From Cordia subcordata (lineage: Eukaryota; Streptophyta; Magnoliopsida; Boraginales; Cordiaceae), in the NCBI GenBank assembly GCA_028554755.1, contig JAPTOF010000014.1, positions 2,852,001 to 2,916,000 of the forward strand: 64,000 bases of DNA. The letters run 5' to 3'. A program made the position numbers and the translations under genes. The notes below the pieces were generated by a model. That model made no database searches. It was not told the origin of the DNA and worked only from the letters and a program-made list of their open reading frames with translations. Shown here in pieces: positions 33,598-46,066 of this stretch. Position 1 is the first letter of the stretch; each line of letters begins with the position of its first letter.

Positions 33598-33912
33598 GGT
33601 CAGCAAGAAAATGGACCATTTGAGATGCAAATCACAAAACCCGGCCGTCTGCGTTCGTGGTGGTTTTGGTGTTTCGGATATATGGTCCCTCACTAAGTCA
33701 TGATCAGCAAGAAAATGGACCACTTGAGATGCAAATCACAAAACTCGGCCGTTTGCATTCATGGTGGTTTTGGTGTTTTTAGGATATATGGTCTCTCACT
33801 AAGTCATGGTCAGCAAGAAAATGGATCACTTGAGATGCGAATCACAAAACCCGGTGGTTTGTATTCATGGTGGTTTTAACGTTCAAAGGATACATGGTCC
33901 CTCACTAAGTCG
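33598..33912 (+). repeat. Three ~105 bp tandem repeats
   Basis: Units start at 33598, 33702 and 33808 with GGTCAGCAAGAAAATGGACC and each ends CCCTCACTAAGTCAT or a close form. Divergence is a few bases per unit. Followed by CTATATTTATAC, a TATA-like box. Confidence 0.92.
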
Positions 33913-34459
33913 TCTATATTTATACAGGGAAAATGATTTGATATATCCTACTTCAAGGTAGCAGCAAGTTGCATGCAATTGAGTCATATGAATAGAGATA
34001 GAGACCTAAGTTATTGTCGAGTACCAGGAACATTGTCCTATAACTTGTACTGATCCCTGCATGGCAAATTGCTTTCTAGATATTATCTTATATAGGGTGA
34101 TGAGAATAGAGTTATATCTAACATTTTATTAGTTTTTCTCTCGCTAAGTACTGCATTTTGTTAAATATATGGCTATGACATCTTTATTGTGACTATTTCA
34201 GGCTGCTATGGGGCAAATATATTGCAATTTCCTTCCTTCAAACTCAAATAAATATTGAAAAAAAAAAAAGGAAACAGAGAAACTCATGTAAATACTAAAA
34301 GACGAGTAAAACCAAATATATTTAAACTACATATGGAATCCCAAAATCTAAGCTTAAACATTACCTAGGACTAAGTTAGCAAGTACTAGTATTAATCATA
34401 AAAAGATTTACAACCACAAAAAGAAACTACAATAGCCAACAATAGTATCCACTCATTAG
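33913..34459. other. Intergenic stretch, no gene seen
   Basis: Begins with a TATA-like CTATATTTATAC just after the tandem repeats but no ORF or splice-compatible coding sequence follows. Confidence 0.35.
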
Positions 34460-34880
34460 TGTTAGAATAAACACAATAATATTCTGAATATGCGAAAAAT
34501 AAATTTCATAGGATCTTAACAAAGTTAACATTACATATTGTTATTAGCCATAGTTATCAGTGAAAAAATTAATCAAAAAGAAAATCCTAACTCCCTTCTT
34601 CTCTCTTTTTCCTTTGGGTACGTTAAGATTTTCTGATAGAAAAACTAATTAAAGCGTATACATATTCTATACGTGTGGTAAGATACCCTTTTATAGTGAA
34701 GAGAAGAGGGTCAAGATAATTGACCACGAAGGGGTAACCATCCATCATTGTTCCTGATTTTCCTCTTAGTGGTGTTTATTTAATTAATTGATCTAATTTA
34801 ATTATCAGCTTTAGATTACCAAAGTAGACAAACGAATAACTAAAGATTAGTAGGCCACAATATAAGGAAACACATTTACA
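34460..34880 (-). repeat. 3' LTR (421 bp) of the third copia family
   Basis: TGTTAGAATAAAC ... CACATTTACA on +, ending at the polypurine tract. Much shorter than Angela-like LTRs. Confidence 0.7.
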
Positions 34881-35226
34881 TTCTCCCACTTGGACCACTA
34901 AACCAATTATGTTTAACTACTTCCAATAGCTGATAAACCAATTAAATGATACCATAATATATATTGTAATTAGCTTATGCCATCAAGTCATAGCAGTTAT
35001 AAAACATTAATGTCATACAATATTGATAACTTTCACTAATACAATCTTTTATAATGTAACAAGCGCTATAATTTGTCTTGATACGACAATTTCTATTTAT
35101 CAAACACAACCATAATTTGTACAAGTATAATTTTTTAAACATAAATGAGAGGAACATACAATATAATTACACATAAGAATCAATTTCAATACCACCACAT
35201 TATAAGGAGAATCACAATCCTAGATT

Positions 35227-35700
35227 TCATAAAAGACCCATCTTATTAACATGTTCCTTGTAGGCCTTGGGAGGCAACCCCTTGGTCAATGGGTTAGCAA
35301 TCATTGAAGTGGTACTAATGTTTTCAATTGATATTTGTTGTTCTTGGACTCTTTCTGTAACAATCAAGCACTTCAACTCGATATGCTTTATTCCATTAGA
35401 GTAATTGCTATTCTTAGAGAAAAAAAAAACTACTGCAGTATTATCACAATATATCTTCAGTGGCCTAGCAATTGAGTCAATAACACCTAATCTTGAGATA
35501 AAATAACGTAGCCACAAAGCATGACTTGCCTTAAAACAAGCTATAAGCTCAGCTTCCAATGTAGATGAAGCAATAATTGACTGTTTGGTAGTTTTCATGA
35601 GACTGCCCCCACCAACTAGCATAAATATATATCCTTAAGTACACTTTCTACTATCTTTACAACTAGCAAGATCAGCATCTAAGTAGCCAATCATTTTAAG
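35227..35700 (-). pseudogene. RNase H of the third copia family
   Basis: Contains SSTLEAELIACFKASHALWL, KIYCDNTAVV and TSMIANPLTKGLPPKAYKEH, the RNase H core and C-terminus of copia pol. A stop/frameshift separates it from RT above. Confidence 0.85.
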
Positions 35701-35774
35701 TTGATCAGATTTCCTGTATCTGAGCATATAATCTTTCGTCCCTTGTAATGCCTCATAACTTTCTTTGCAGCCTT

Positions 35775-36850
35775 TCACTGTTCAATTCCTAGGTCACTCT
35801 GATATCTACCAAGCATTCCTACTACAAAACCAATATTTGGTCTAGTACACGTTTGAGCATACATTAAACTCCCAACAACAGATGCATACGGAAATTTCTT
35901 CATGTTTTCTTGTTCCAAATCATCCTTAGGGAACTGATTCTGACTTAATTTGTCACCCTTCATGATATGAGCATCGTTAGCTGAACAAAACTGCATATTA
36001 TATTTTTCAAAGACTCGATTGATATGACCTCTCTAAGACAGTCCCAGCAATCCTGGAGACTGATCCCTAAAGAACTCTATGCCAATTACACATGATGGCT
36101 CAGCCATATCAACCATCTTAAGGTTCTTGGCAAGATATTCCTTAGTTTCGTCCAACAAACCAAGATCACTATTGGCCAACAAAATATCATCTACGTATAA
36201 GGCCAAAAAGATAAACTTGCTCCCATTGAATTTTAGATTTATACATTGATAACAAATGTTTTCCTTAAATCCAAAAGAACTAATGGTACCATTAAACTTA
36301 ACATACCATTGTCTAGAAACTTGTTTAAGTCCATAAATAGATTTCTTTAATTTGCAAGCCATATGCTCAGTGTCTTCCTTCATGAAACGCTCAAGTTGTT
36401 CCATGTAGATATCTTCATACAAATTTCCGTTCAAAAAACTAGTTTTCACATTCGTCTAATATAACTCTAAATCGTAATAGCTACAAGTGCCATAATGATT
36501 TTAAGAGAATCTTTCTTCGAAATTGGGCTGGAGAGAAAGTTCCTATGTAATCAATGCCTTCTTTCTGAGCGAAACCTTTGGCAACGAGGCTGGTCTTATA
36601 TCATTCAATATCGCCTTTTGTGTTGCAGTTGCTTTATAAACCAACATACAACCAACTTTCTTGCATTTCTTAGGCAAATCCATGAGATCCAATACACCAT
36701 TATCGTCCATTAATTTCAACTCTTTATTCATGGCATCAATCCATTTATTAGAATCATCACTTTCAATGGCTTGTGAAAATGTAACCAGATCCTTCTTAAT
36801 CCCAATATCAAAATTAGATTATAAAAGGTACATTGACTGCTATCTCACAG
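35775..36850 (-). pseudogene. Reverse transcriptase of the third copia family
   Basis: Three open pieces in order: 36731-36543 (MNKELKLMDDNGVLDL), 36449-36033 (KTSFLNGNLYEDIYME, KKSIYGLKQVSRQW, and intact ALYVDDILLA) and 35996-35775 (YASVVGSLMYAQTCTRPNI). The catalytic YVDD is kept but frameshifts and stops break the frame. Starts abruptly within RT. Confidence 0.85.
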
Positions 36851-36862
36851 CACAAGCCTAAA

Positions 36863-38812
36863 TAGCCAGCAAGTGCATGGGTCGCGTGTAGCATAGTGTG
36901 TGCGAATACAGAGTCGAATCTACGGGGAGGCCTAATGCATGAGGTGTCCTAAGCTGTGTGCGTCCTAAGAAGCTACATGTTGGGTTCCTACGTAAGATAT
37001 TTTTGGGTTTTTGGTTTGAGGGGACCTCGGGAAAGGAAAATCTAAGCTAAAACAAGAAAATAAAAGGTGTGTGTGTGTGTGAATGGAGAATCAAGCAATT
37101 TAAGGAAGCCAAACACATGGAAATAGGGACTAAGGTGATTATGTCTTGCCTATGGATGATTACAACTTCTTGCTAGGGTTGCTTGATGGATTATACACGG
37201 TGCTCTAATCTAGACCTCTAATTAACCTTATAATTGGTACCCTAAGCCTCAGCACAGGTCCGTCCCTAGATGGCGATGTCAAGCAGTACGGCGTGGTCTT
37301 TATGACTTAGGAATTAGGGTTAGCTAATAATGTTCTAGGTGATTTAGATCGATCTAACCTTAGCACTTAATCCTCTAATTAGTTCCCCAATCTAACCCCA
37401 GGACTTGGTGCGAGTCCGTTCCTAAGCTTCGCCCTACTTAGAGCTAAGACATGGTCTTTATGAACCTAGGGTGTTAAGGTGGACTAACTAGCCTTCCTAA
37501 GTGAACTAAGATCAAGTAAACTTATCTGGACACCTATTGGCTGGATTTAATACGAAAAGGGACTCAACCTAGGTTAGTTATTAGTTGTGCACCATCGATC
37601 CTATCACAATAGCGGAAATTGACATTAAAGCGCAAAGCAAACACATCTAAGGTATGGTACTCGAGAATACTACAGAATATTCTACTCCTAAACATATAAA
37701 CATGCTTTGATTACACCAATTTAAGCAATGACACCCGACATGTATGCAATAAAAGCTATTTATGCTATTTGATATGCAAACCCACATATAGATATGTATA
37801 TAAGCATATCCACTTCATGCAATCACCACACAAACACATAGACATGCTAGAATAATGATTTAGAAACGGTTAATAGCAAAATAGACTTCAATATACATAT
37901 GCTACATCATTGAGGCATTTCAACAAACACATAGACATGTATGTAAAATGGCCTTTGAAACCCTAAGCACAAAGCATATATATATAAATCTATCAATTTC
38001 CCATTTAATAAAAAGTAGTAATCATCCATAATACAAGAGTAAATCACCCTACATAGCTCTAATCAAACATACATTGACTTAGGATAAAAGAGAGACAAAG
38101 AAACTACCCTTGTATCCAAAGCCATATCTTTGTAGTCCAAGAGCTATGCCCAAATCCTTGTGTTTGATCCTCTTAGAGGCTTGATTCCAAAGTTCTTTTG
38201 GGTATGGAAGACTATGTGAGAGGTGAGAGATGAGAGGATTAAGGTTTTGGGATATGGGTGTGAAAGAATGTCTTTTTCTTCTTAAAATTGACTAAAAGAG
38301 GGCTTATATAGCCAACTTTCTGCAACTACCGGAACCCTTAACCGGTGCACCGATACCAAGGGACCTCTATTTTGGTAGTAGGAGATTGCTCTCCATTTTT
38401 GGTGGAATAGAGAGAGGGTGCATTGGTACCCTGAAGCTAGTGTTCCAGTAGTGCCAATTTGCTCTCTTTTGGCTTCATTTTCGCTCCGTTTTACTTCTGA
38501 TTGCTTTGGCCTTTGTCCGGAAGCCTCCAATCTTGCTTTTCTTCCACTTTTCATCCTCAAAATCTTTTTCAATTCTTACCCAAGCCATCTCCATCTTCAT
38601 TAAGTTCCAAACAATCCTCAAACTTACCTAAAACACAAGATAAGTGCACTTTAGTGTAGCATTTACTCTTTAAGCTCAACTATATACAATGGCATCCAAA
38701 TGTGTACAAATGTAATGTAAAGCTGCACTAATGCACTTTATATAGCATAATACACCTCTAAAAACATAGGAACAAGTAATGCAAACTCATGCAAAACCAA
38801 GATACATCAACA
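36863..38812 (-). repeat. 3' LTR of family-G element
   Basis: On - starts TGTTGATGTATC at 38812 after GGTTTGTGGG, a purine-rich tract. Related to 9429-10849 and 7271-8137. Low-coordinate border near 36863 is approximate. No gene within; ORF 38282-38572 is not supported. Confidence 0.55.
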
Positions 38813-40157
38813 CCCACAAACCTTCTCTTTGCTTGTCTTCAAGCAAGCCGAAACCTAAGTTTATCTCTAAAGTCAATACAAAGGGTTGCCTACATGATTG
38901 ATTTTCCATCATGATGAGTCTAAGGCATATGAATGGGTCACTTCTTTCGTAGAGGGATTTCCAAGCCTTTTTGGGTTTTCCCCTTACTCACAAGGGGTCT
39001 CGAACCTCTAGGAAGTTCCCTAGTAGCTATACCACCACAAGCCCGAGATTCTAATACACACTCGGAATATTGATATTTTGTGCCCCTTCAACTAACATGG
39101 CCTCCCAATATACACAAAGCCTTAACGACAAGAAGAGAAAGAACGTACAAACATAATGGCTCATAAATGATGAAAGAGCTTTATTCACAACACATCAAAA
39201 GAACGAAATGATAACTTGTGTTAAGTCGACATTTTGTCACTTAAGCACTTATTTGATGAACTTTACTTTTTCAAATTTTTGTTGGCTTTTGGCTTTTCGC
39301 ATTTTCTTTGGCTTTTTCAAGCTTTTTTGCCTATTTCCATTCTTTTTTGGATTTTTTAGACTTTTTGTATTTCACACCAAAAAGAAAAGAAAAAGAAAGG
39401 CGAAGGCACATAAAAAGAACCAAGCAAGGAAGGGACACTCATATCAACAACCCACTTTAAACTACTAAGCTATGGGGTGGCCATAAGGGATATTCTTAAA
39501 CATCCTCACTCCGCACAACTTTCAAGGGCTTCTCCTCTAAGTCTTGGCTCTTCCTCCACTTCATTCACTCCCCACAATACAACCCTATCTCCACCAATTA
39601 ATTAAATCAATCACAAGAGCCAACACTCCAATCAACCAAGAGATAAACGACTCTGTATGCATCAAAATTGAAAAATTTTTCACCAATTTTAAGCACATAA
39701 TTCAATCTACCCTATACAAAACATAGAACAATAAAACCAAACTCCCATACCCCCAAACCTAAACTTTGCTTGTCATCAAGCAAATAGAACAATACTACTC
39801 AACAAGCAAATAGGCAATACAAAGCAAGTAAGGGTGGTAGGGATGGGGTAGATAAAAGGGACAAGTGGAGAAAGAATAGATACAATCTTGTGTTCCTTTG
39901 AAGCTCTTCTAATGCCAATGGATAATGATTCAACTACCAATCCCTGTTTCTTGACAAATTACAAACACTTAAAGCACACGATTAGTAGCATTGCCATGCG
40001 AGCTCGCATTGCAGCATCAAATGATAGACAAGGTGTATAAAGAATGGGAAATGATAGAAGTAAGGATCAACACTTGGAAGGGTGAAAAAGAAAAACAACA
40101 AGCAATTGAAAATCAAAGAACGATAATGCTAAAAGCAAATAAAAGAAAAGGAAAAAC
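38813..40157 (-). other. Internal non-coding part of family-G element (left of copia B)
   Basis: Carries two 'CTTTGCTTGTC(T/A)TCAAGCAA' blocks (38829 and 39765), possible local hairpins. Small ORFs (39208-39468, 39544-39726, 39991-40218) lack any recognisable domain. Confidence 0.4.
40153..40157. other. Target duplication AAAAC, left of copia B
   Basis: AAAAC here and at 49700-49704 bracket the element; 5 bp is the copia norm. Confidence 0.85.
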
Positions 40158-42103
40158 TATACGATCGATATTATTAAGTGTGGTATATCCTAATCCATAT
40201 TTTCAAATATTTAACTAAGAAAACATGCTAGGAAAACAATATATCCATATAACACACACAAGAACATGCTTAAGAACATATAGAACAGAACTAGTATTTG
40301 CAAAAAAGCAAACCTCTTGAAGTATGGGGCCTTTGATGCAGCTATAACCGTCATGAGCTTCGTTTTTACTCACGAGCAAGGCCGCAAAAAATTTACTTTA
40401 GGAGTGTCACAATAGGCAATTCTCTAGTCTTCTTCCCTATAGCAAGAGACTTATCTTGAGAGAATAGCCTCTTGTGTAGGAAGAAGCAAAGTAATATGCT
40501 CTTGAAAACCAGAGCAAAAATGACACAATAAGTGTGTACTATGTGTTATAGTATTTTCTTACCATAGAGGAAGAAATTAACTACAAAGTGGATTACATAA
40601 AAGGTGTAGGGTCTTGTCTATTTATAGAGAGAACCTTGGCACCCCAAGTTGCTAATCTTTCCATGTGGGCAAAAATTTCCATGTAGTAATTTTCTTTATG
40701 CAACTTGCACACTTGTCTTGGAAGACTTATGCAAGTTGTCCACTTGTTTTTGTAGTCTTTTGCAAGTTGTCCACTTGTCTTGGAAGACTTATGCAAGTTG
40801 TCAACTTGTATTTGTAGTCTTTTGCAAGTTGTCTGCTTGTCTTGGAAAACTTGGGCCAAGCCCACCATCCATGCCCAACACATAGTCCATAATCTATGTG
40901 GAGGCCCAAGCCCAATAGGAAACCATCTTAGCCCATTTAGGTTATCTTGGACTCTAAAGAAAGCCCAAACCTAATTCCAAGCTTTGGCCTAATAAGGCTA
41001 CTACCACAATATGGAATTTTTCCTTTCAAGATTACTCTCTCAAAGTCATTTCAAATAGAGAAGGGATCAAGAAGACACAATTAACCTTGGGTTCCAAAAA
41101 TAATTAAAAATGTCCTTGCGCGATCTAGGCGACATAATAATTATTTTTAACTCTGATCTATTCCACCATAAGGTCAAAGTTACACTCCAAGAATAATTGC
41201 TATTACCTACAAGCTTATCACAAAAGAATGTGAACTTTGTCTTTGACCTATTAACTAACCGACCATAATGCCCCTCTATGTATACCCACAGCTAAGACCG
41301 GTCCTTTGGTCTGTGTACTATCACCTTCTTAGCTGTATCTTTTTCTGTTGGGTTTTTTGTCCTATTGCCAACCATTCTTGGTCATAGGATCTCTTGATCT
41401 TGGGAGCGACCCTCAAGCCATATGACCGATACACCTCTAAAGATAGTATTACTAAATCTAGATTCGGATGATAAAGTTGGACAATCCCAAAGGGAGCACA
41501 TAGATTCCATATTGCATATGCATGTTCCAAATAATTAGAACTTAGTACTCAATGCACAAGGCTGTTGATCTTAATAAAGTAAGATCTCACCCACAGTGAA
41601 TTAAAGTATCAAACCCTAACTCCATTAGTTCATCCACATATACTTAAGATTAAGAGCAATGATCATTTAGTAGCAGTGAGTGTCTTGTTTTCTTTCTTTG
41701 GTAGTACGTCTCTAGAAAACATGCTCACAATGGTCCTGTCCAATATGTGACACACGTACTATTGAAACAAATTTGGAAAGTCCCCAATGACCTAGGTAGA
41801 TCACCCTCAAAGAGGAGACATGCTCAATATAACTTTATCCCAGTAGATTGCCCAATACTACTATTCGGTTATGGATTCAATTTATGACGTGACTAAATAT
41901 AAACTTGGACCTACTGTGCATCCAGCCTTACTGCGCACCCAAGTCATTTGTTCAAGTCAAAGGACCTTTGTTCATGTATCAATAAAACATAACAGAGATA
42001 ATATGTAAGAAACTGATAATGCCATTTAACAAAAATGATTATACATTGTTTAACATCCAAAATGTCATGTACAAGTAAGTTTTAGGGCATACTAATCCTA
42101 ACA
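40158..42103 (-). repeat. 3' LTR of copia B (1946 bp)
   Basis: On + runs from TATACGATCG to CCTAACA. Includes two ~62 bp minisatellite units (about 40705-40850, CACTTGTCTTGGAAGACTTA), against one in the 5' LTR. ORFs inside (for example 40593-40883) are not genes. Confidence 0.92.
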
Positions 42104-42113
42104 ATCTCCGACT
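42104..42113 (-). other. Polypurine tract of copia B (degenerate)
   Basis: On - : AGTCGGAGAT directly before TGTTAGG; element A has AGTGGGAGAT at the same place. Confidence 0.7.
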
Positions 42114-42790
42114 TACACTAAAGATCACTTCTGCACAACCTAATACCCATGGACTCCAAATGTGTGGTAAAACTTTTCACTGGAAGAGTCTTTGTTAATA
42201 GGTCCGCCAAGTTTTTCGCTGAAACTATCTTTTAACTACTACATCTCCTCTCTGGATAAACTCACAGATCAAATGATATTTTCGTTCAATGTGTTTACCC
42301 TTTTTGTGATTCCTGGGCTCTTTACACTATGAAACAGCCCCGTTGTTGTCGCAATACAATGTTATCGGTCTGTGAGCTGTCGGTACAACCTCTAGGTTTA
42401 AAAGGAACTTGTTTAGCCATACTGCCTCTTTCGCAGCCTCATATGTTGCTACATACTCGGCCTCCATGATAGAGTCAGCAATATAATTTTGCTTCACACT
42501 TCTCCATGAAATAGCTTCTCTTGACAGAGTGAAAACATATCCAGAAGTGGACTTCCTGGAATCTTTGTCGGACTAGAAATCTAAGTCTGTATAGGCTAAT
42601 GGCATTAGATCATCTGCATGGTATTCTAGCACATGATCCTTAGTTCCTTGTAAGAACTTGAATATATGCTTAACCGCGACCCAATGTATCAGTCTAAGGG
42701 TTGACTGATATCTACTAAACATGCCAACAGCAAAGCAGATATCTAGTCTAGTACATAACATGTCATACATGAGGCTTCCAACTGCTGAAG
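42114..42790 (-). pseudogene. RNase H and RT connection of copia B
   Basis: YDMLCTRLDICFAVGMFSRY, then SGYVFTL and EAEYVATYEAAKEAVWL in one frame with stops, and HIERKYHLICEFIQRGD in the next. Broken near 42553, 42329 and 42233. Confidence 0.85.
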
Positions 42791-43640
42791 CATAAGGAAC
42801 TCACTTCATGCTCTCTATTTCCTCAGGTGTTTTAGGACATTGATCGTGAGATAGATAAACTCGATGTCTAGAAGGTAATGAGGCTTTCTTAGAGTTTTTC
42901 ATATTAAAATTAACCAATATCTTCTTAATAAATGAAGCTTGAGATAGGGCTAGCCTTCTATTCTTACAATCTCGCATAAGCTTGTTACCTAGAACATAAC
43001 TAGCTTCTCCTAAATCCTTCATTTGAAATTGAGTAGAAAGCCAAACCTTGATGGATGATAACATCCCCACAACATTTCCAATTAGTAGGATATCATCCAC
43101 ATACAGAACCAAAAAAGTTACAACATTTCCATTATGCCTATTATACACACAAGGTGCAATATTTTGATCAAAATCATAAGATTTAATTGCCTAATCAAAT
43201 TTGATGTTCCATGCTCTAGATGCTTGCTTTAGTCCATAAATAGACTTTTTTAACTTACAAACCATATTTTCTCAACCTTTAGCAATATATCCATCTGGTT
43301 GTGTCGTGTAAATAGTCTCATTAAGCTCTCCATTAAGAAAAGTTGTCTTGACATCCATTTGTCATATCTCATAGTCATAATGACATACGATAGCAAAAAA
43401 TATCCTGATGGATTCAAGCATGGCTACTGGTGAGAAAGTCTTCTCATAATCAATCCTTTCTTTCTAAGTATAACCTTTCATCACCAATCTTGCTTTAAAG
43501 GTTTCAACTTTTCCATCAACTCCTCTTTTCCTCTTGTAGACCCATTTGCACCCTATAGGTTTTACCCCTTAGGTGCAACTACAAGATCCCAGACTTTGTT
43601 AAAATACGTAGATTCTAACTTTGAATCCATTGCCTTATGC
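42791..43640 (-). pseudogene. Reverse transcriptase of copia B
   Basis: YVDDILLIGN is intact (about 43080), unlike in element A. Other motifs: QMDVKTTFLNGEL and KKSIYGLKQASRAW. Stops occur near 43569, 43465, 43362, 43274 and 43193, and a small frameshift near 43160. Inactive. Confidence 0.87.
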
Positions 43641-44770
43641 CATTGGTCGGCATTTATGTCGAAAACTGCTTCATCATAACTTGTGGGATCCACCACCTGA
43701 TTCTCTGAAGAAGTCTGAAAAGACTCTCTGTAGTATCTATCAAGAGGCCTGGATATCCTTCCACTACGACGAGGCTCTAATATATTAGGTGTAATATGTT
43801 GTTTTTTCCCATTCACAGTTACCATAGGTATTACTGAAGATTCTTGTGAAATCTCATCTAGAAATAACTTTACAATCTGGTGTTTTTTGGACCATTTCAT
43901 CATTTTCTAAGTATCTAGCATGGGTGCTTATAAACATCTTTTGCTCCTTAGGATTATAAAAGACCCCACCTCTAGTTCCCTTAGGATATCCAATAAAATA
44001 GAATAACTCGAATCTTGGTTCCAATTTTGAAGCATTACTATTAAGTACATAAGCTGAACAACCCCAAATGTGGAGATGATTTAAACTAGGCTTATGCCCA
44101 GTCCACATTTCTTGAGGTGTCCTAGATACTGATTTAGATGGAACCAAGTTCAAGATGTATGCTACTATTTCAAGGGCATACCCCCAAAAAGATAAAAGTA
44201 ATGATGCATGATTTATCATTGACCTAACCATATCTAATAGGGTACGATTTCTTCTCTCTGCTACACTATTTTCTAAAGAGTCCCTGGTACAGTCAACTGA
44301 GACACTATCCCTTCTTGTGTAAGATAGTCGTTGAACTCACCCGAGAGGTATTCGCGACCTTGATCAGACCAAAAGGCTTTGATATGTTTATCTAATTTCT
44401 GGCCCGCCTCATCTTTGAACTCTTTGAATTTCTCAAAGGATTCAGACTTGTGTGGCATCAGATATACAAATTTATACCTAGAATAATCATCAGTAAAAGT
44501 AATGAAATACTCATAACCTTCTCGTGTTAGCTTGCTCATAGGACCACACATATCAGTGTGAACCAATTCCAATACTTCTTTGGCCCTTTCTCCTTTGGAA
44601 GAAAATGATCATTTAGTCATCTTCCCTTTGAGACAAGATTCACACGGAGGTAGATCTTCGAGATCTAATGAGCTAAGATGCCTATCCTCAACTAATCTCT
44701 AAATTCGCTTTAGACTAATATGCCCTAAGCATAGGTGCCAAAGATAAGTATCAATGGTCGAAGAAACCTT
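43641..44770 (-). pseudogene. Integrase and linker of copia B
   Basis: Core motifs HTDMCGPM, TDDYSRY and SDQGREYLSGEF, then ERRNRTLLDMVRSM after a stop near 44275. The pre-integrase Zn domain (44600-44760) has stops. The linker contains RRSGRISRPLDRY. Confidence 0.85.
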
Positions 44771-45240
44771 CCTTTTTCAGGAATTAGTTTGTTCTATATT
44801 ATGCAGTGAGTTTGTAATAGATTTTATATAGAACAAGTTATCATGCATGCTACCAGAACAAATAATATTTCCATCTCTAATGATATCAACACCAAAATGG
44901 AAATTAATGTAAAACCCATCTAATATTAATTGTGAAACAGAAATAAGGATTTTACGTACATCTGAAACATAATAAACGTTGTTAAAAAATAACTTCCTAT
45001 TACATGGAAAATTTAAGCACATTTCTCCTATTGCAACAGCCTATACTTTTGCTCTATTACCCAACCTTAGAGCAAACTCCCCTTTAGCTAGCTCTTTTAT
45101 TTCCTGAAACCAGTGCAAAGAATTGCAAATGTGGTTAGTGCCTTCAGAGTCTACAATCCAAGAATCAGTAGAATCAACCACTAAGCAGGTTTCAATGTAG
45201 AACAAAAAAGGTGTACCTATCTGGCCTCATGCCAAGTACT
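44771..45240 (-). pseudogene. Protease region of copia B
   Basis: Catalytic motif reads WIVDSEGTNHI near 45160; the G-A/C after DS is altered (E-G). Continues to NSLHNIEQTNS and a stop at 44777. Confidence 0.8.
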
Positions 45241-46066
45241 TCGAGCAATGCTTTTTCCAGTGTCCTTTTAGGCCATATTTAAGTATTTGCCCTTGGGCTT
45301 TTCACCTGTCAACTACCTGGGCCGTTCACCATTTCTCTTCTTTTTCCCTTGACCACATTTTTTATTCCCTTTTCCTTTGAACTTTTTCCCTTTTGGGTTA
45401 CCTCCAGAAGTGGATGCTTGAACTATATCTATGTGGCCTTTATTTCTCATTATGGCTTCTACAGTCTTTCATTAATTTTGTCATATCCATGTTCATCTTG
45501 CTCATATTATAATTAAGCTTGAACTGGGTATAGGATGACAGTAGAGTCTCCAAAATCATGTCTACCTTTGACTGTTCATCTATGTTTGCTCCTAGGATCT
45601 CGATAGTATTGAAGTAATCTATTGCTCCTAAGATCTCGATAGTATTGAAGTAATCTATCATTTTGAGCATATGCTCCCTGAAAGATGCTCTTTCTACCAT
45701 ACTTTGATTCATAATTTCTCTAAGAGCACCTTGCCTTGCGGGCCTGCCCTTATCACCAAATATACGAGACAGTGATGTCATGATTTCTTTTGCAGTTTCC
45801 ATATAATGATACTTGCTCTGCAAAATATTTGACATGGAAGCCATCATATAGCACTTGGCCATACTATTGGCTTTCTGCCATTTTGCCTCAGTATCTTTCT
45901 AGGCTTCAGAAGAGTTAGCCCTCACAACAGGACAAGGAGTTGTTAGGACATACTTGTACTCTTCTGCAGTTAATACTATGTCCAAGTTTCGTTCCCAAAC
46001 CACAAAATTCAGTCCAGTGAGCTTGTGCTCTTTGAGAATTATAGCTAGTAGATTGAACAAAGACAT
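45241..46066 (-). pseudogene. gag of copia B, broken
   Basis: ATG at 46066-46064. In-frame TAG at 45901-45899. The zinc knuckle is lost: the first Cys pair reads Y-L-N-M and the frame slips. Contains a 36 bp in-frame tandem duplication (45586-45657). Confidence 0.87.
45586..45657 (-). repeat. 36 bp in-frame tandem duplication in gag B
   Basis: Two 36 base units (45586-45621, 45622-45657) differing by one base; each encodes a 12 residue block with IDYFNTIEILGA. Element A has one copy. Confidence 0.93.

Larger units (their letters stand above)
34460..36850 (-). mobile_element. 3' half of a copia element (third family)
   Basis: RT and RNase H remnants run on the - strand to a polypurine tract (AGTGGGAGAA, 34881-34890) and an LTR (34460-34880). 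Gag, protease, integrase and the 5' LTR are absent; homology stops about 36850 where family G begins. Confidence 0.85.

Noticed and set aside
33598..33912. CRISPR-like regular repeats
   Set aside because: Repeats are contiguous 105 bp units without distinct spacers, in a plant genome.
38282..38603. Frames of 96 and 61 residues
   Set aside because: Inside the family-G LTR; absent from the related LTR at 9429-10849.
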